Positions 23,524 through 33,990 of a DNA stretch of 64,000 nt are shown piece by piece. Where the stretch lies: positions 19,699,092 through 19,763,091 of the forward strand of contig CP141143.1 of the NCBI GenBank assembly GCA_035235625.1, written 5' to 3'. The notes beneath the pieces are model-generated. The model did not search any database and was not told the DNA's origin. It saw nothing but the letters and a program-made list of their open reading frames with translations. Position 1 is the stretch's first letter, and every line of letters starts with the position of its first letter. Position numbers and translations under genes: made by a program. Origin of the DNA: Saururus chinensis (taxonomy: Eukaryota; Streptophyta; Magnoliopsida; Piperales; Saururaceae).

Positions 23524-23915
23524 ATGGATATGAAAGCTTTTGGTGTGCTCTCGCTGCTGATGTTGGCTGCTTTCCTTGCCACTTCTTCCGCCGACGAAGA
23601 TATCCTCAAGTTACCAGTCGAACGTATTGTCCTGTTTCTCTGTTTCTTGTCTTCTGCTATTTATTTTTTAAGAGATGGCTTTGTCACTAAGATAATGTTT
23701 CCATTGTTGTTGATGCATGCGCAGTTGAAGGTGGGCAAAGTAGACACCCGAAGCCGAAATGGTGCGACTTCTGCGCATGCACTTTCTTCATCCCTCCCCT
23801 ATGTGTATGCACGGATGAGAGGCGCCCTTTTTGTTACCCTGCCTGCGATTTTTGTGTGTGCACTCGATCCATACCTCCGCAGTGCCACTGCGCTGACACT
23901 AAAGACTACTGCTGA
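23524..23915 (+). CDS. Bowman-Birk serine protease inhibitor 1
   Basis: Two exons, 23524-23623 and 23725-23915, join in frame (C plus TT gives Leu34) to 96 residues. Residues 1 to about 23 are a hydrophobic signal peptide (MDMKAFGVLSLLMLAAFLAT). The mature part has 12 Cys and two canonical loops. Loop one, C52-TFFIPPL-C60, has Phe at the P1 position and, unusually, Phe instead of Ser at P1'. Loop two, C79-TRSIPPQ-C87, has Arg at P1, predicting trypsin inhibition. Relative to the 14-Cys family pattern the first Cys is Trp46 and the last is absent, so exactly one disulfide (C1-C14) is lost. It is probably secreted or vacuolar and defensive (family knowledge). An AATAAA-like signal lies near 24040. 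The ATG at 23524 is chosen because it is followed by the signal peptide and matched in the paralogue. Confidence 0.9.
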
Positions 23916-24448
23916 GCTCAGGAGCACTGCTACTTTCTCTCTCTCTCTCGGGGAGAGAAGTGATCAACTGGATAGTAGGTAGATCCATTTTCTTTCTGTA
24001 AGAAAATGGGCCTAGTACTGTGTCATGGGACTTTATTTAGAAATAAATTGTTCCTTACTAGTATGTGACCTTGTTTTTAAGTATTACTGTATTTTGGAGT
24101 CTGTAATAGGATCTCTCTCTCTCTATATATATATATGTCTTAACGACTAGTTTGTCCGGGTGTTCATCTTAGGCTTTGGTGCATGAAATCTGGCTTCTCG
24201 TTTTAATTTTTTTGGCTCACGCATTTGTAGAAAGTATGTGAAGTAGGGATAGGTTACTATCATGGTTTTGTTATATCAATTAGAAGGAACTAGGATTTCT
24301 CTGCATTTGACTTTCCTTTTTCCTATCTTGTGGGGGTAGCACGTGTTTTTTTTAGTTAGTTGGTTATTTTCATGTGTTGTTGCTAATAAAATGCTTATTT
24401 TCTCCTCCCCTTTATCTTACCATACTTGCACGACCACAATAGCTTATC

Positions 24449-24994
24449 TAGGGGTATAAATAGACGAACACTAGACAGACACATGTATAGGTAAGGCATG
24501 TCCATAGCCGTCTATTTTTATATGGACATGTATTTGTTGATTTGCATATATTCTTAATAGACATGGACAAAAACGGATAATCACAACAAAAATGAAATTA
24601 AAATTTTGATATTATACTACTTTATTCTCAAATTAGGGGTTGTTGATAAAAAAATTGATTAAAAAATAAGTTATGATAAGTGTTAAATCTTCTAATTTAA
24701 TAAATAAATAAATAATAATATTATAGAAGACATGTGACAGTATAAGTAGCATTTTTAAAAAAAATTACAAATATTAACTATATAATATTGGTTAGTAATT
24801 TAGAATAAATTAAAAATAATAATAAGAAAATATATAATTAATAGACATGGATAGTTGTAGATATGGGCAACCCTTGTTTATGTCTCTTCGCATTAAGGTT
24901 GGACAAAAAATAATACTATTCATTTTAGTGTGAACAAACATAAACACAAACACAACAGACACCACCATACAAATAGACGCCATTTACAACCTTA
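24449..24994. mobile_element. hAT-like non-autonomous element
   Basis: Ends read TAGGGGTATAAATAGACG on the left and, in reverse complement, TAAGGTTGTAAATGGCGTC on the right. Flanks AGCTTATC and CGTTTATC are an imperfect 8-bp duplication. The interior is AT-rich and non-coding. Confidence 0.6.
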
Positions 24995-25610
24995 CGTTTA
25001 TCTTATATATGTTGTTCATTAATTCATCCAATTTCTCCTTCGAAATTGACTCTGATTCGCTCTAGTTTTATAGGATGTTAACAAACAAGTAAATGATCCT
25101 ATAAGGGAATTCAGCGCCTCTAAGATTGAGAAACTAAGAAGGGTAATTAATTTTTTATCCATAGAAAAGCATAAATCCTGTGGGTACGTATATCTTGTAG
25201 ACTTCCATTTAAGCATGAAAATCTGGCCTAAATGATGCATCAATCCTCTTAACTAAATACCTTACGTCTTGTGTGATTGAATGCTTAGTCTGCATGCTCC
25301 GGTAGCCTTTCCTTTTATAGTTGGCGCCTATGTAAACTCTTTATGTATAGTAATAAATCACTATGGCCCTCGAGGGCCTCAGGGAAACAGCACCTGCTAT
25401 ATCAATTGTTGGCAGCTAGTCCACAGTTAGATAATCTGGCCTCCGAAGTAACACATGGACAATGCATGAAAGAGGATACTTTGCTAAGTATGTAAACTCA
25501 TTTTTAATTATAAAAATAGAAATCTGTCCATGAGGGTAATTAGGGAATAGTCTTCTTCACTTATTAATCAATCGCAAGAAGTGTAACAGAGTGAAGCCGA
25601 AGAATAAAAA

Positions 25611-25716
25611 ATGAGAACTGTCAGTCCGCTCCTTGTGTTTTTTTCAGTGGTTCTCGCCTTAGCCTCTCTTGCTGTAGCCGTACAATACGAGATGGAAAAC
25701 AGCTCCACTGTCCTAG
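25611..25716 (+). pseudogene. Bowman-Birk-like inhibitor, first exon only
   Basis: Encodes a signal peptide and propeptide (MRTVSPLLVFFSVVLALA..., then YEMENSSTV) with a GTATTGTTCC donor, closely matching exon 1 of the gene at 32307. The intron follows the paralogue only to about 25805 (GATGGGTGAAGGT). Sequence then changes to repeat DNA, and no cysteine-rich second exon follows. The gene was truncated by rearrangement or insertion. Confidence 0.82.
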
Positions 25717-26164
25717 GTATTGTTCCTCTCTTTCTCTAACTTCAGTCTTAAATGAAAACTCGATTAAAGGAAGATCAAAGTGATCACTCTTGATGGGTGA
25801 AGGTTCATTTGGAAATTTTTTAAAGAATTTCAACAAAATTCGGAGAACCTTGTCACTATGTACGAAACTACCTTTTCTTTATCGAATTCCAAACCACCTT
25901 TTAAATGAGTATCAATTTTTTTTAAAAAAAGGGCATTATTAAAGAAACTAAATCCTTACTCTGACACATTATCAATTTTACTGAAAATCTCTTCCTCTTC
26001 ATGGTATCGAGAGTCAGTGGCTAAAGCCCTTCCTCCTCTTCTCAATATACTATGTGATTATTCTTCTCTCACAAGTCTCCACCTGTCCCCTCCAAGAACC
26101 CATCACCCAGCATTAGAACTCTCCTTGTTCCTTCCCGTCACTTTCTTCTCGTTCCCTTAATAGG

Positions 26165-26290
26165 CATATTAATCTTAAGGAAGATAAAGTCCTTGGAAAC
26201 ATATGCATAATCATAACTCTCATGGTAGAAGCCAAAAAATATTTTACATCAAATTGAAAATTTTCCATTAAAATGCATCAAGTCAGTGTT
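26165..26290. repeat. Dispersed repeat, partial copy C
   Basis: Begins TTAATCTTAAGGAAGATAAAGTCC and contains a degenerate CTCTCATGGTAGAAGCC, corresponding to the start of copies A and B. Short related modules (CGAATTCCAAACC) also occur near 25884 and near 33053. Confidence 0.65.
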
Positions 26291-27100
26291 GGAATATAAA
26301 ATAAATTATAAATAAAATTTCCCTTCGACTCAAGCTCTTCCAAACCCCCTTTTCTTTTCAAATTTCAAACCATGTTTTAAATGAGAGTGTCAACTTTTTT
26401 AAATAAAAGAAGGTTATACCTATAATATTCTAGAATTTCTTAATTTTTTAATTGTGGACATATAAAAATTAGTGAGTTTTGACTCTTAAACCTTCTTAGT
26501 TAAACAACTTATGATATAGATGGATTTTAGGGTTGAAGCCACTACACATAGAAAATAAATGAAAACAACTTTAAAATACCACTAAAAATGTTTGAGTAAG
26601 AGTTCAGATAAAGACAGTTCAAAATTGAATATGGTGCACAAGTCCTATTTGCCTAAATAAGATTGCTTTTGATTTCGGCCTTGCCCTGTGTCATTTTCCT
26701 CACGATTTAGTTGTAACCTTCCATATGCTAGTGCCAAATCCCTAGATGCATTGGTAGTTAGTTACTAATTCCTTGCTAGCGTTGGCCACATATTAGGATT
26801 AGTGACTTCAACGGTAGTTTCCTCCTGCTCCCTGCAAAGGAAATCTAAAGTAGGGGTTTAATTTGTCCCCCACCACAAGTTGGCCTCTAAAAGGGCCCTA
26901 TTTGGTAGTGTTTTTTGCGCCATTTTTGCAATAAGTAGATAATTTACTACCTCGCCATGAGAATTTAGAAGACCTGTTGGGAATATCCATAATTGTAACC
27001 TGACCCACCTCCAACAACAAGAAAGCACACCCCCAACATTCATAATAATGGTACTAAACACCTAAGTTTTCCATGCAAATCTCGGAGCTTCTATGCAGCT
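26291..27100. other. Intergenic stretch
   Basis: No gene or complete element is recognised. The part near 26360-26420 resembles repeat modules next to copy B. Confidence 0.4.
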
Positions 27101-27108
27101 ATTGAAAG

Positions 27109-27280
27109 TAGGGATGCCAGTCGGGTATTTTTAAAATTTTTCTTTGTATTCTTATAAAACCAGACCCTAATGGATTAAATGTGGGTTTCCAAATTCAACC
27201 CGAGTAGCTATTCGGGTTTATTATTTCTTAAATAGTATTAGGTTCGGGTTTAGCAAAACCCAACCCGAAGACATCCCCTA
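27109..27280. mobile_element. hAT-type MITE (172 bp)
   Basis: Termini TAGGGATGCCAGTCGGGT and, in reverse complement, TAGGGGATGTCTTCGGGT. Perfect 8-bp target duplication ATTGAAAG at 27101-27108 and 27281-27288. Confidence 0.85.
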
Positions 27281-27496
27281 ATTGAAAGACAATTAAAAAG
27301 CATACCTCTATAAAATGTTGAATCTTAAAACAATAACCTTTGATCTAATAGTTGTTATCTTCTTTGTGCTCTATAATTAGTTTTAAATCAGGTTGTCTTC
27401 AAGGATAAGGGAGAGACAAGATAAGGAAGATGACCGAGACCATAGAGGTACTCATGTTGGTTATTTTGATGTTAGTCAACATTAATTGGAATGTGC

Positions 27497-27972
27497 CACT
27501 ACAAAAAAATTGACTTTCAGCGATGATCACCAACCGTCGCTGAAAGCCCTTCTGACTGTGGCTAAAGATATTAGCGATGATTCACATTCCATCATTCAAA
27601 AAAGCATCGCAAATACTATCAACAATGGTTAGAGTGATTTTCAGCGATGGTTATGACCATTGCTGAATATCCTTCACCCATGTCGCCGTTAACTTAATAC
27701 CGACAGCTTTGGTGGCTTTAGCAATGTCTAGGACCGTCGCTAATGCATACTTTAAGCGACATCCATCAAAGTCATTGCTAATGCATACTTTCAACAACGG
27801 CTATCAAAGTCATCGCTAAAACGTGATATTTAGTGATAGTCATTTTAGACGTCACTAAAATTCTACCTATCAGCGATAGTATAAGCCCGTCCCTTGAAAC
27901 AGCTTTCAGTGACGGTCAAATTGACCTTTAACAACAGTCTTGACCGTCGCTGAGTGTAATTTTCTTATAAAA
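27497..27972. mobile_element. CACTA-like non-autonomous element
   Basis: Starts CACTACAAAAAAATTGAC and carries many subterminal copies of CAGCGATG / GACCGTCGCT in both orientations. The right end (AATTTTCTTATAA) is a decayed form of the expected TTCTTGTAGTG. No coding capacity. Confidence 0.65.
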
Positions 27973-30424
27973 AAATACCTTAAATAATCCAATTTATCAT
28001 ATGCTACCTTAATACCTTTACTACCAGCTTCAACATTAAGATAAAAATAATTTAGAGACATATTGTTATCAAAATAAACATGAATCAAATGGAAAAAAAT
28101 CAAAACTTTTCCTATCAAATAAGGAAAATAAATTCGACCCACATGAAAGAAATTAATTTATATTGCCATGAAAATTTGATCAATGTACCTGGACAAACGA
28201 TTATAATAATTCCAACAGAAACTAAAGAGATTCAGTAGGAAAAGTGAAAATATGGAAAAGAGGACGAGTTTCTTTTGAAATGATCGAAAGTTATTCATTA
28301 ATCCAAAAACAGTACTGGTCAAACACCCAAAATCTGCCCCTAAAATTTGACATAATACGAACGTTGATGTTTTGGCCATAAATACCTTAGCTGCAACTGG
28401 CGAATATGTTAAAGGCAAATTGCTTTGGGCAGTTAAAATTATATTGACTAACAACTTCAATAGAAATTTATAAGAAAAGGGGACGATGGTTTACTGAAAT
28501 ACTACTGAATCAAAACAATTTAAAGCAATGTGGAAAAATCTAAATAAATACGTCATGGAAGCAAAATAAACTAGTTTTAGCTGAGTCGTGGCCAAACTGA
28601 ATCATATAATTAGCACATGGCAAAATGAACTGCTATTGAAACATTAAGTCGATAACATTATGGGTGTTGGACAAATTAATGTCTTCGTGAGGTCCAGAAT
28701 TGGGTCCAAAGGGGCTAATTCAAATCTGCATGGTAAAAGGAACGAAGGAGGTGAGACAGAGGCAGGAGGTCCCAAATTACACAATACCCAAACACAATCC
28801 AGCAAAAGAAGTTACATCTGCCTGTTATAAACTAACAGCAGGATCTAGAGATTGGAAAACAAATCTGAAGGGCGCTGTGGATTGGTAATAAAAAATTGAA
28901 AACTTGCAATACAAAAAAAAAACATACAATGACTTCCACAATCTATGATTCATGCACTGCCACAAACATTTAAGAAAAGTGAAACTTACACAACCAATAT
29001 AGCACTTTACTGGTGATAAAATTAATGAATGTCAATGAAGGATGGGATCTCTTACCCTATTAAAATGATTAATCTCAAATGAAAGAAACTGGTCTTTGAG
29101 CTTCTTGGCTTCCTTGCATAAGTCCACCATATTTTGGTTTCTGTTTCGCCATAATCCTTTCATCTGTTTTGACACCACATAGCATCAACCGCAGCAGAGG
29201 ATCCATAAAAATGAAACAAATAATGAATATGATTTGCGCACTTATTCTCGATCAAAGTTGTCAGCACTTTTATCTACTAATTAGATAGTACTATTTCATA
29301 AATTTAATAATGGCACTTGAAAATATATATAATCCTAAAACCAGGAAATTCTAACATAAATAAACCTTGTTTTTGGCACACGAGGAAATAGACCGATGGC
29401 AGCACTAGCTGCTATTGTCTGAAATCTACAAGAGATTTCTCTCTTCCAAATAGCCAACTGGTAGCCCCAGAAAGCTGCTTGTGTATATAGAAATAGTCAC
29501 ACTTTGATCACCATATACCCTCTTATAACTCTGATTGAGCATATAAATATTTTCGCTCCCTAATGTCGTATGTCCATACACAAACATTGTGCCATATACA
29601 TATTTTTAGTCCTATCAGTAGCACCAATTCAGGTTACACATCCAAAAAATCCTCACAGACGATGAAACACATATTTAAGCCAAGCCTCTTTTTTTCTTCT
29701 ATTCTCTGATTCTCCGGAACGACCAAGTGCACACCCCGGTCAATCTATTCCGGTGACCGGGGTTTGTGCTCGAAAGACAACATCAGACCGTTAGGTGAAA
29801 AAAAAACTGGTCATTCAATTGCCGACCGGTGACAATCCAACTGCATATCATTGTTCCTTATAATTACAAGAACAGTGACTTGTACATATCATTGTTCATC
29901 GTAATTACAAGAACAGTATGTAGGAATCAGGAAATTGAAGAGACTACCAATAATGTAATTTACATCTAAATTTATTCAACAAAACATGCACTAATCTCGA
30001 CTTAAAAATTAACAATCATCCTACCTTAATTGTCAGTTTGCCATCTATCTACCACTGCCAGAGCCATGCCATCTGCCACCGCCAGAGCCATGCCATCTGC
30101 CACCTTTTTCTTTACTTAAGGGCCAAAAGGCTAAATGCTCTTTAATTATGCCCTAAAAAGGCCTTTTTATATGCATGAGGATTAGGGTTCCTCCTTAATC
30201 TGGCCTCATAATCTTAGCATTTTCAAAGTGTTGTGCCTCATAATCTTAATATTTTCTATGTTTCTCACTAACAAAGCACCTAGCGTAAGGAATGCATATT
30301 AGCATGAACACCTTGATACTAACATACAATAGCATGTACACCGGCTCTCATGGGTTCCTTGTGGTGAGCACTTTGTGAGAAACTACTTCCTCTACTTATA
30401 CCATCATTAAGGATAATTAAATTT
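27973..30424. other. Intergenic stretch with an unassigned exon-like fragment
   Basis: No complete gene. On the reverse strand 29168-29066 is open and reads KGLWRNRNQNMVDLCKEA then KKLKDQFLSFEINHF, followed by a possible donor, which looks like a gene exon I cannot name. A hairpin lies at 29729-29769 (GCACACCCCGGTCA against TGACCGGGGTTTGTGC). A short tandem of GCCATGCCATCTGCCACC lies at about 30063-30105. Confidence 0.4.
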
Positions 30425-30852
30425 TATTTTATTTTGAATGAAGTCACCGGAAATTTTATGAAAGTCTTGTGGCACTAGCATCCCACCAACTTCATTATGT
30501 AGTTTATGATAATAATCACCCCCTCTACGTTTGGAAAGAATTTTTAATATTTTTATCTGACAATGAGCTCAACGGAAGGAATACATAAGAGCCCTTAATA
30601 TTTGAGATTGATTACATATATATTAATACATATTAGCACTAGTAAAATAAAACTCTCATATATTTTTTATATTGGGCTCATTATAAAAATAAAACATAAA
30701 ATAATTCCCTACATATCTTGATCCCTTGGAGCTTGTGCTTATCCTCACATCCTATGAAGACCACGGGCTTCACGTGGCTCGCCCCTCCAAAAGAAGGCAC
30801 CAGCGCGTCAAGATAGACGAGTTGGGAAGAGATACTGTGAAGTGTTAGAAGA

Positions 30853-31235
30853 ATGGAAATGAAGGCTTTCGGTCTCTTCTCGTTGCTGATATTGACCCCC
30901 TTCCTTGCCACTTCTGCTGCCGAGGAAGATTTCGTCAAGCTACCAGTCGAACGTGCGTAAATAACAACACTTTGTCCTATTTCTCAGTTTCTGCTATTTT
31001 TTAATAGATGGCTTTGTCACTAAGATAATGTTTTCTGTGCCATTGATGTGCAGTTGACGGTGGGCAAAGCGGAGTTGCAAAATGGTGCAACCTCTGCTAC
31101 TGCACTCGGTCCAGGCCTCCCCAGTGTAGGTGCCGGGATATGGGCACTTCCTGTTACCCCGCCTGCAAGCAGTGTCTGTGCACTCGATCCTTCCCTCCGC
31201 AGTGCCAATGCAAGGACGTTAAAAATCATTGCTGA
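30853..31235 (+). CDS. Bowman-Birk serine protease inhibitor 2
   Basis: Exons 30853-30952 and 31054-31235 join to 93 residues. The signal peptide MEMKAFGLFSLLILTPFLAT is followed by the acidic propiece EEDFVKLPVE and a 12-Cys inhibitor domain. Both reactive loops have Arg at P1 and Ser at P1': C50-TRSRPPQ-C58 and C76-TRSFPPQ-C84. The product should be a double-headed trypsin inhibitor. As in inhibitor 1, the first and last Cys of the 14-Cys pattern are both gone. Exon lengths and the splice phase are identical to inhibitor 1, confirming duplication. An AATAAA-type signal follows at about 31364. The upstream block is conserved, but the TATA-like motif is altered, so expression may differ. Confidence 0.92.
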
Positions 31236-32200
31236 GTTTAGGAGCGCTGCTAGTTGCTCTTTCTCTCTTTCTCTTGAGAGAAATGTTCACTTGGATATTA
31301 AGTAGATTAGATCCATTTTCTTTTCAGTAAGAAAATGGGGTATAGTATTGTGTCATGGGACTTTATAAATAAATGAATTGTTCCATACTAGTACGTGACT
31401 GTGTTCTTATAGCTATCACTGTATTTTGGGGTCTGTAATGTGCTCTTCATAAATCTTAACGATTAGTTCATCTCGGTTGGTCAGCTTCAACTTTGGTTAG
31501 CTCATGCATATGTGGAAAAGTATGTTTGAGTATAGTAGTTAAGCTGGTTATGTTCATGTGTTGCTGGCGCCTAAATGCTAAATTTTCCCTCCCCCACATC
31601 GTACTCCACTTGCAAGACCGCGACAGCTTATCTCATATTTATTGTTCACCAGTTCAGCGGGTCAGTCCTTCCTGCATGCGGAATCGGCTGTGCTGATTTC
31701 GCCCCTTTAATTCTCTCTATTTTTGCTTTATGATATTAAAAACAAGTAAATGGTCTATGAGGGAATAACAGTGCCTGTAAAATTGAGAAACTGAGGAGGG
31801 AGCATCAATCCTGGAGGTATATGTACGAGATTCAACAATCCACTCAACCAAAATAAAATCACTGTAGCCCCTGGGGGGGTCTTAGTTTAAAAAAGGAAGT
31901 CGTGTGTCTCGGGCCGTGCTGTCGAGCTACACAATTTTAATTACGCAGCCCGTAACATTCAGGGAGCAGCCGGTTTTGTACACCCCCGCCCCCTTATTAG
32001 CTACGAGCCATCAGATCACGACACATACTTTTACGCTAAAAAAAGCATGCTTAGAATGGACTGCAATGTGCCAAACTCAGTGCCTGCTTCATCAATCTTT
32101 TGCGGCTGTTAGATAATCTGGCCTCCTAAGTAACACATGGACTATGCATGACAGAGAAGGAAATTTTCCACGACACATGGCTGGTTCGTAAACTCGTTTC
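31236..32200. other. Spacer between inhibitor genes 2 and 3
   Basis: Contains the 3' untranslated part of inhibitor 2, then sequence paralogous to parts of 24050-25500. The TTATAAAAT motif near 32207 is a possible TATA box of inhibitor 3, about 100 bp before its ATG. No further gene is seen. Confidence 0.45.
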
Positions 32201-32306
32201 TAATTATAAAATGGAAATCCGCCCATGAGAGTAAATGGGGAGTGGTCTTCTTCTCAATTTACTCAATCGCAAGAAGTGTACCAGTGCGAAGCCCTTAGAA
32301 TAAAAA

Positions 32307-32859
32307 ATGGGAGCTGTAGGTCCGCTCCTTGTGTTTTCAGTGGCTCTAGCCCTGGCCTCTCTTGCTGCAGCTGTACCATATGAGATGGAAAACAGCTCCA
32401 CTGTCCAGGGTATTGTTACTCTCTTTCTCTAACTTCAGTTTAAGCAAAAACTTGATTAAAGGAAGATGAGGGTGATCACCCGTGATGGGTGAAGGTCTAT
32501 AAGTCTGATTATTAGTTATTGAATGATCATGATGAATGAACTTCAATCATGACGAATGAACATCAATGGCAGATGAATGCTGGTTGTTTTTTTTTTGCGC
32601 AGGGAATGAAGTATATGCAGTTGCTGCGTTGGCTTGGGGAGGCTGCTGCGATGCCTGCAACTGCACCCTGTCCGTTCCCCCGCAATGTCATTGCGGAGAC
32701 GAGAAAGGCGGCTGCCATGGATCATGCAGAAACTGCGTCTGCAGAAGGCCTGTCATGTGTGGGAAATGTGGCTGCAGGAGGGGGACGAAGACTACTCCCA
32801 CATGTGTCTGCCATGACGTCAAGGATAGCTGTGACCGCCCTTGTGTCAAGCCCCACTGA
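32307..32859 (+). CDS. Bowman-Birk-like inhibitor 3 with expanded second loop
   Basis: Exons 32307-32409 and 32603-32859 join to 119 residues. The signal peptide MGAVGPLLVFSVALALASLA is followed by a propiece with MENSSTV. The cysteine domain starts at C49-C50. Loop one, C55-TLSVPPQ-C63, is canonical with Leu at P1, suggesting a chymotrypsin- or elastase-type target. All 14 family Cys positions can be placed (49, 50, 53, 55, 63, 65, 72, 76, 79, 81, 102, 104, 111 and 115). Loop two, normally seven residues between Cys 10 and Cys 11, is replaced by 20 residues (82-101) carrying three extra Cys (87, 90 and 92), partly echoing a C-x-x-C-x-C motif. With 17 Cys at least one is unpaired or the protein dimerises. 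The second head is unlikely to act as a standard inhibitor loop. Confidence 0.88.
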
Positions 32860-33107
32860 TAAAACTCACATCAATGACGGCAGAAATGCTTTGTAATGGA
32901 TCGTATCAGAATCATTGTTGTCATCTTGCCCTCGACAAACATATTAGTATACATCTACAGACCACCTTTAGTAAATTAAACAGTATGCCCTCTTAGTGAG
33001 AGACATTGGGATCAAAGCAATTTCAGGCTTCCAAACCCCCCTTTCTCTATCGAATTCCAAACCCCGTTTTAAATGAGAGTATTTTTTTATAAAAGAAGGT
33101 TATATTA
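32860..33107. other. 3' flank of inhibitor 3
   Basis: Under 300 bp of probable 3' untranslated and flanking DNA before repeat copy B. It contains the CGAATTCCAAACCCCGTTTT module also found near 25884. Confidence 0.45.
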
Positions 33108-33990
33108 ATCTTAAGGAGGATAAAGTCCTTCGAAACCCTACACAGGAAGAAGAGTAACTTCTAAGCTCTACCCACACCGGCTCGAATAACTCTCACGGTA
33201 GGAGCTAAAGCATGAATACATACATGTACATCAAGTCAAATCAAACGTATTATATAAAAAAACATCAAGCTAATCAGACTCTGAAATTGACAGCACAATT
33301 TAAACATACCTCATAAAATAATCACATAGATAAGACAACCACATAGATTCAGTTGATTCTCCATAGAGTACTATCATAAATCTGTAGCAAATCAATCACC
33401 TCGGGTGCTCGCAGCTGATGGATATTCATAACCAATCTCTAGCCTAATCACCTTAAGGCAATCTAACGGGTCGGCCCAAAGTTGATTTATAGATAATAAC
33501 CATATCTTTATGTAGGAGACGAAGAATCATCAAGAAACATGACTACCGCAAACAGTAGCAACATACACCTACGCCGAAAGATGATTGTTTGGCTATACCA
33601 AATTGAGATGGTTGGGTGCTACGGTGGTCTGTTTCACTTTCCGAAGACCTCTACTCTCGTTAGAAAGACGATAAAAAAAATGACCTTTAACACAGGACAA
33701 ATCTATTGAATAAGCAAAAACTAACTATAAAAAGGAAGGGGAGAAGGAAAAGGAACAACTTTTAAAGCTTGAACGAGAGGGTGGGTGAGTTTGGAATGCG
33801 GATATGTGAAGAGGACAGGGAACCACCATCAAGAGAATTATCAGACACTTCACCACCCAAAAAACAAGCTCGCAAGAAAGAAGGGGAGAGGGAGAAGACA
33901 GACCATCCCAGAGTGGCAAAAAGGGAGACAGTCAGGCGGATGACCGGCTCCGGCGACAGTGGATCAGAGCCAAAAAGCAGAGGACGAGAG
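33108..33990. repeat. Dispersed repeat, copy B: the empty target site of the giant MULE
   Basis: Reads continuously through sequence that in copy A is split by 21 kb: GGCAAT then CTAACGGGT (33463-33471, single copy) then CGGCCCAAAGTTGATTTATA. This shows the state before insertion and independently fixes both element ends. The left junction of copy A differs only by an extra CT. Confidence 0.92.

Larger units (their letters stand above)
23261..26290. repeat. Duplicated inhibitor unit 1
   Basis: This unit (inhibitor gene, second inhibitor exon, repeat piece) is paralogous to 30425-33480. Shared landmarks are GGCATCCCACCAACTT upstream, the two-exon inhibitor gene, ACACATGGAC with TTATAAAA-rich sequence, the MENSSTV exon and the AATCTTAAGGA repeat. 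Spacing differs because each unit received its own insertions. Confidence 0.75.
30425..33480. repeat. Duplicated inhibitor unit 2
   Basis: Paralogous to 23261-26290 (see that entry). Here both inhibitor genes are complete, and the unit ends in the full repeat copy B. Confidence 0.75.
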
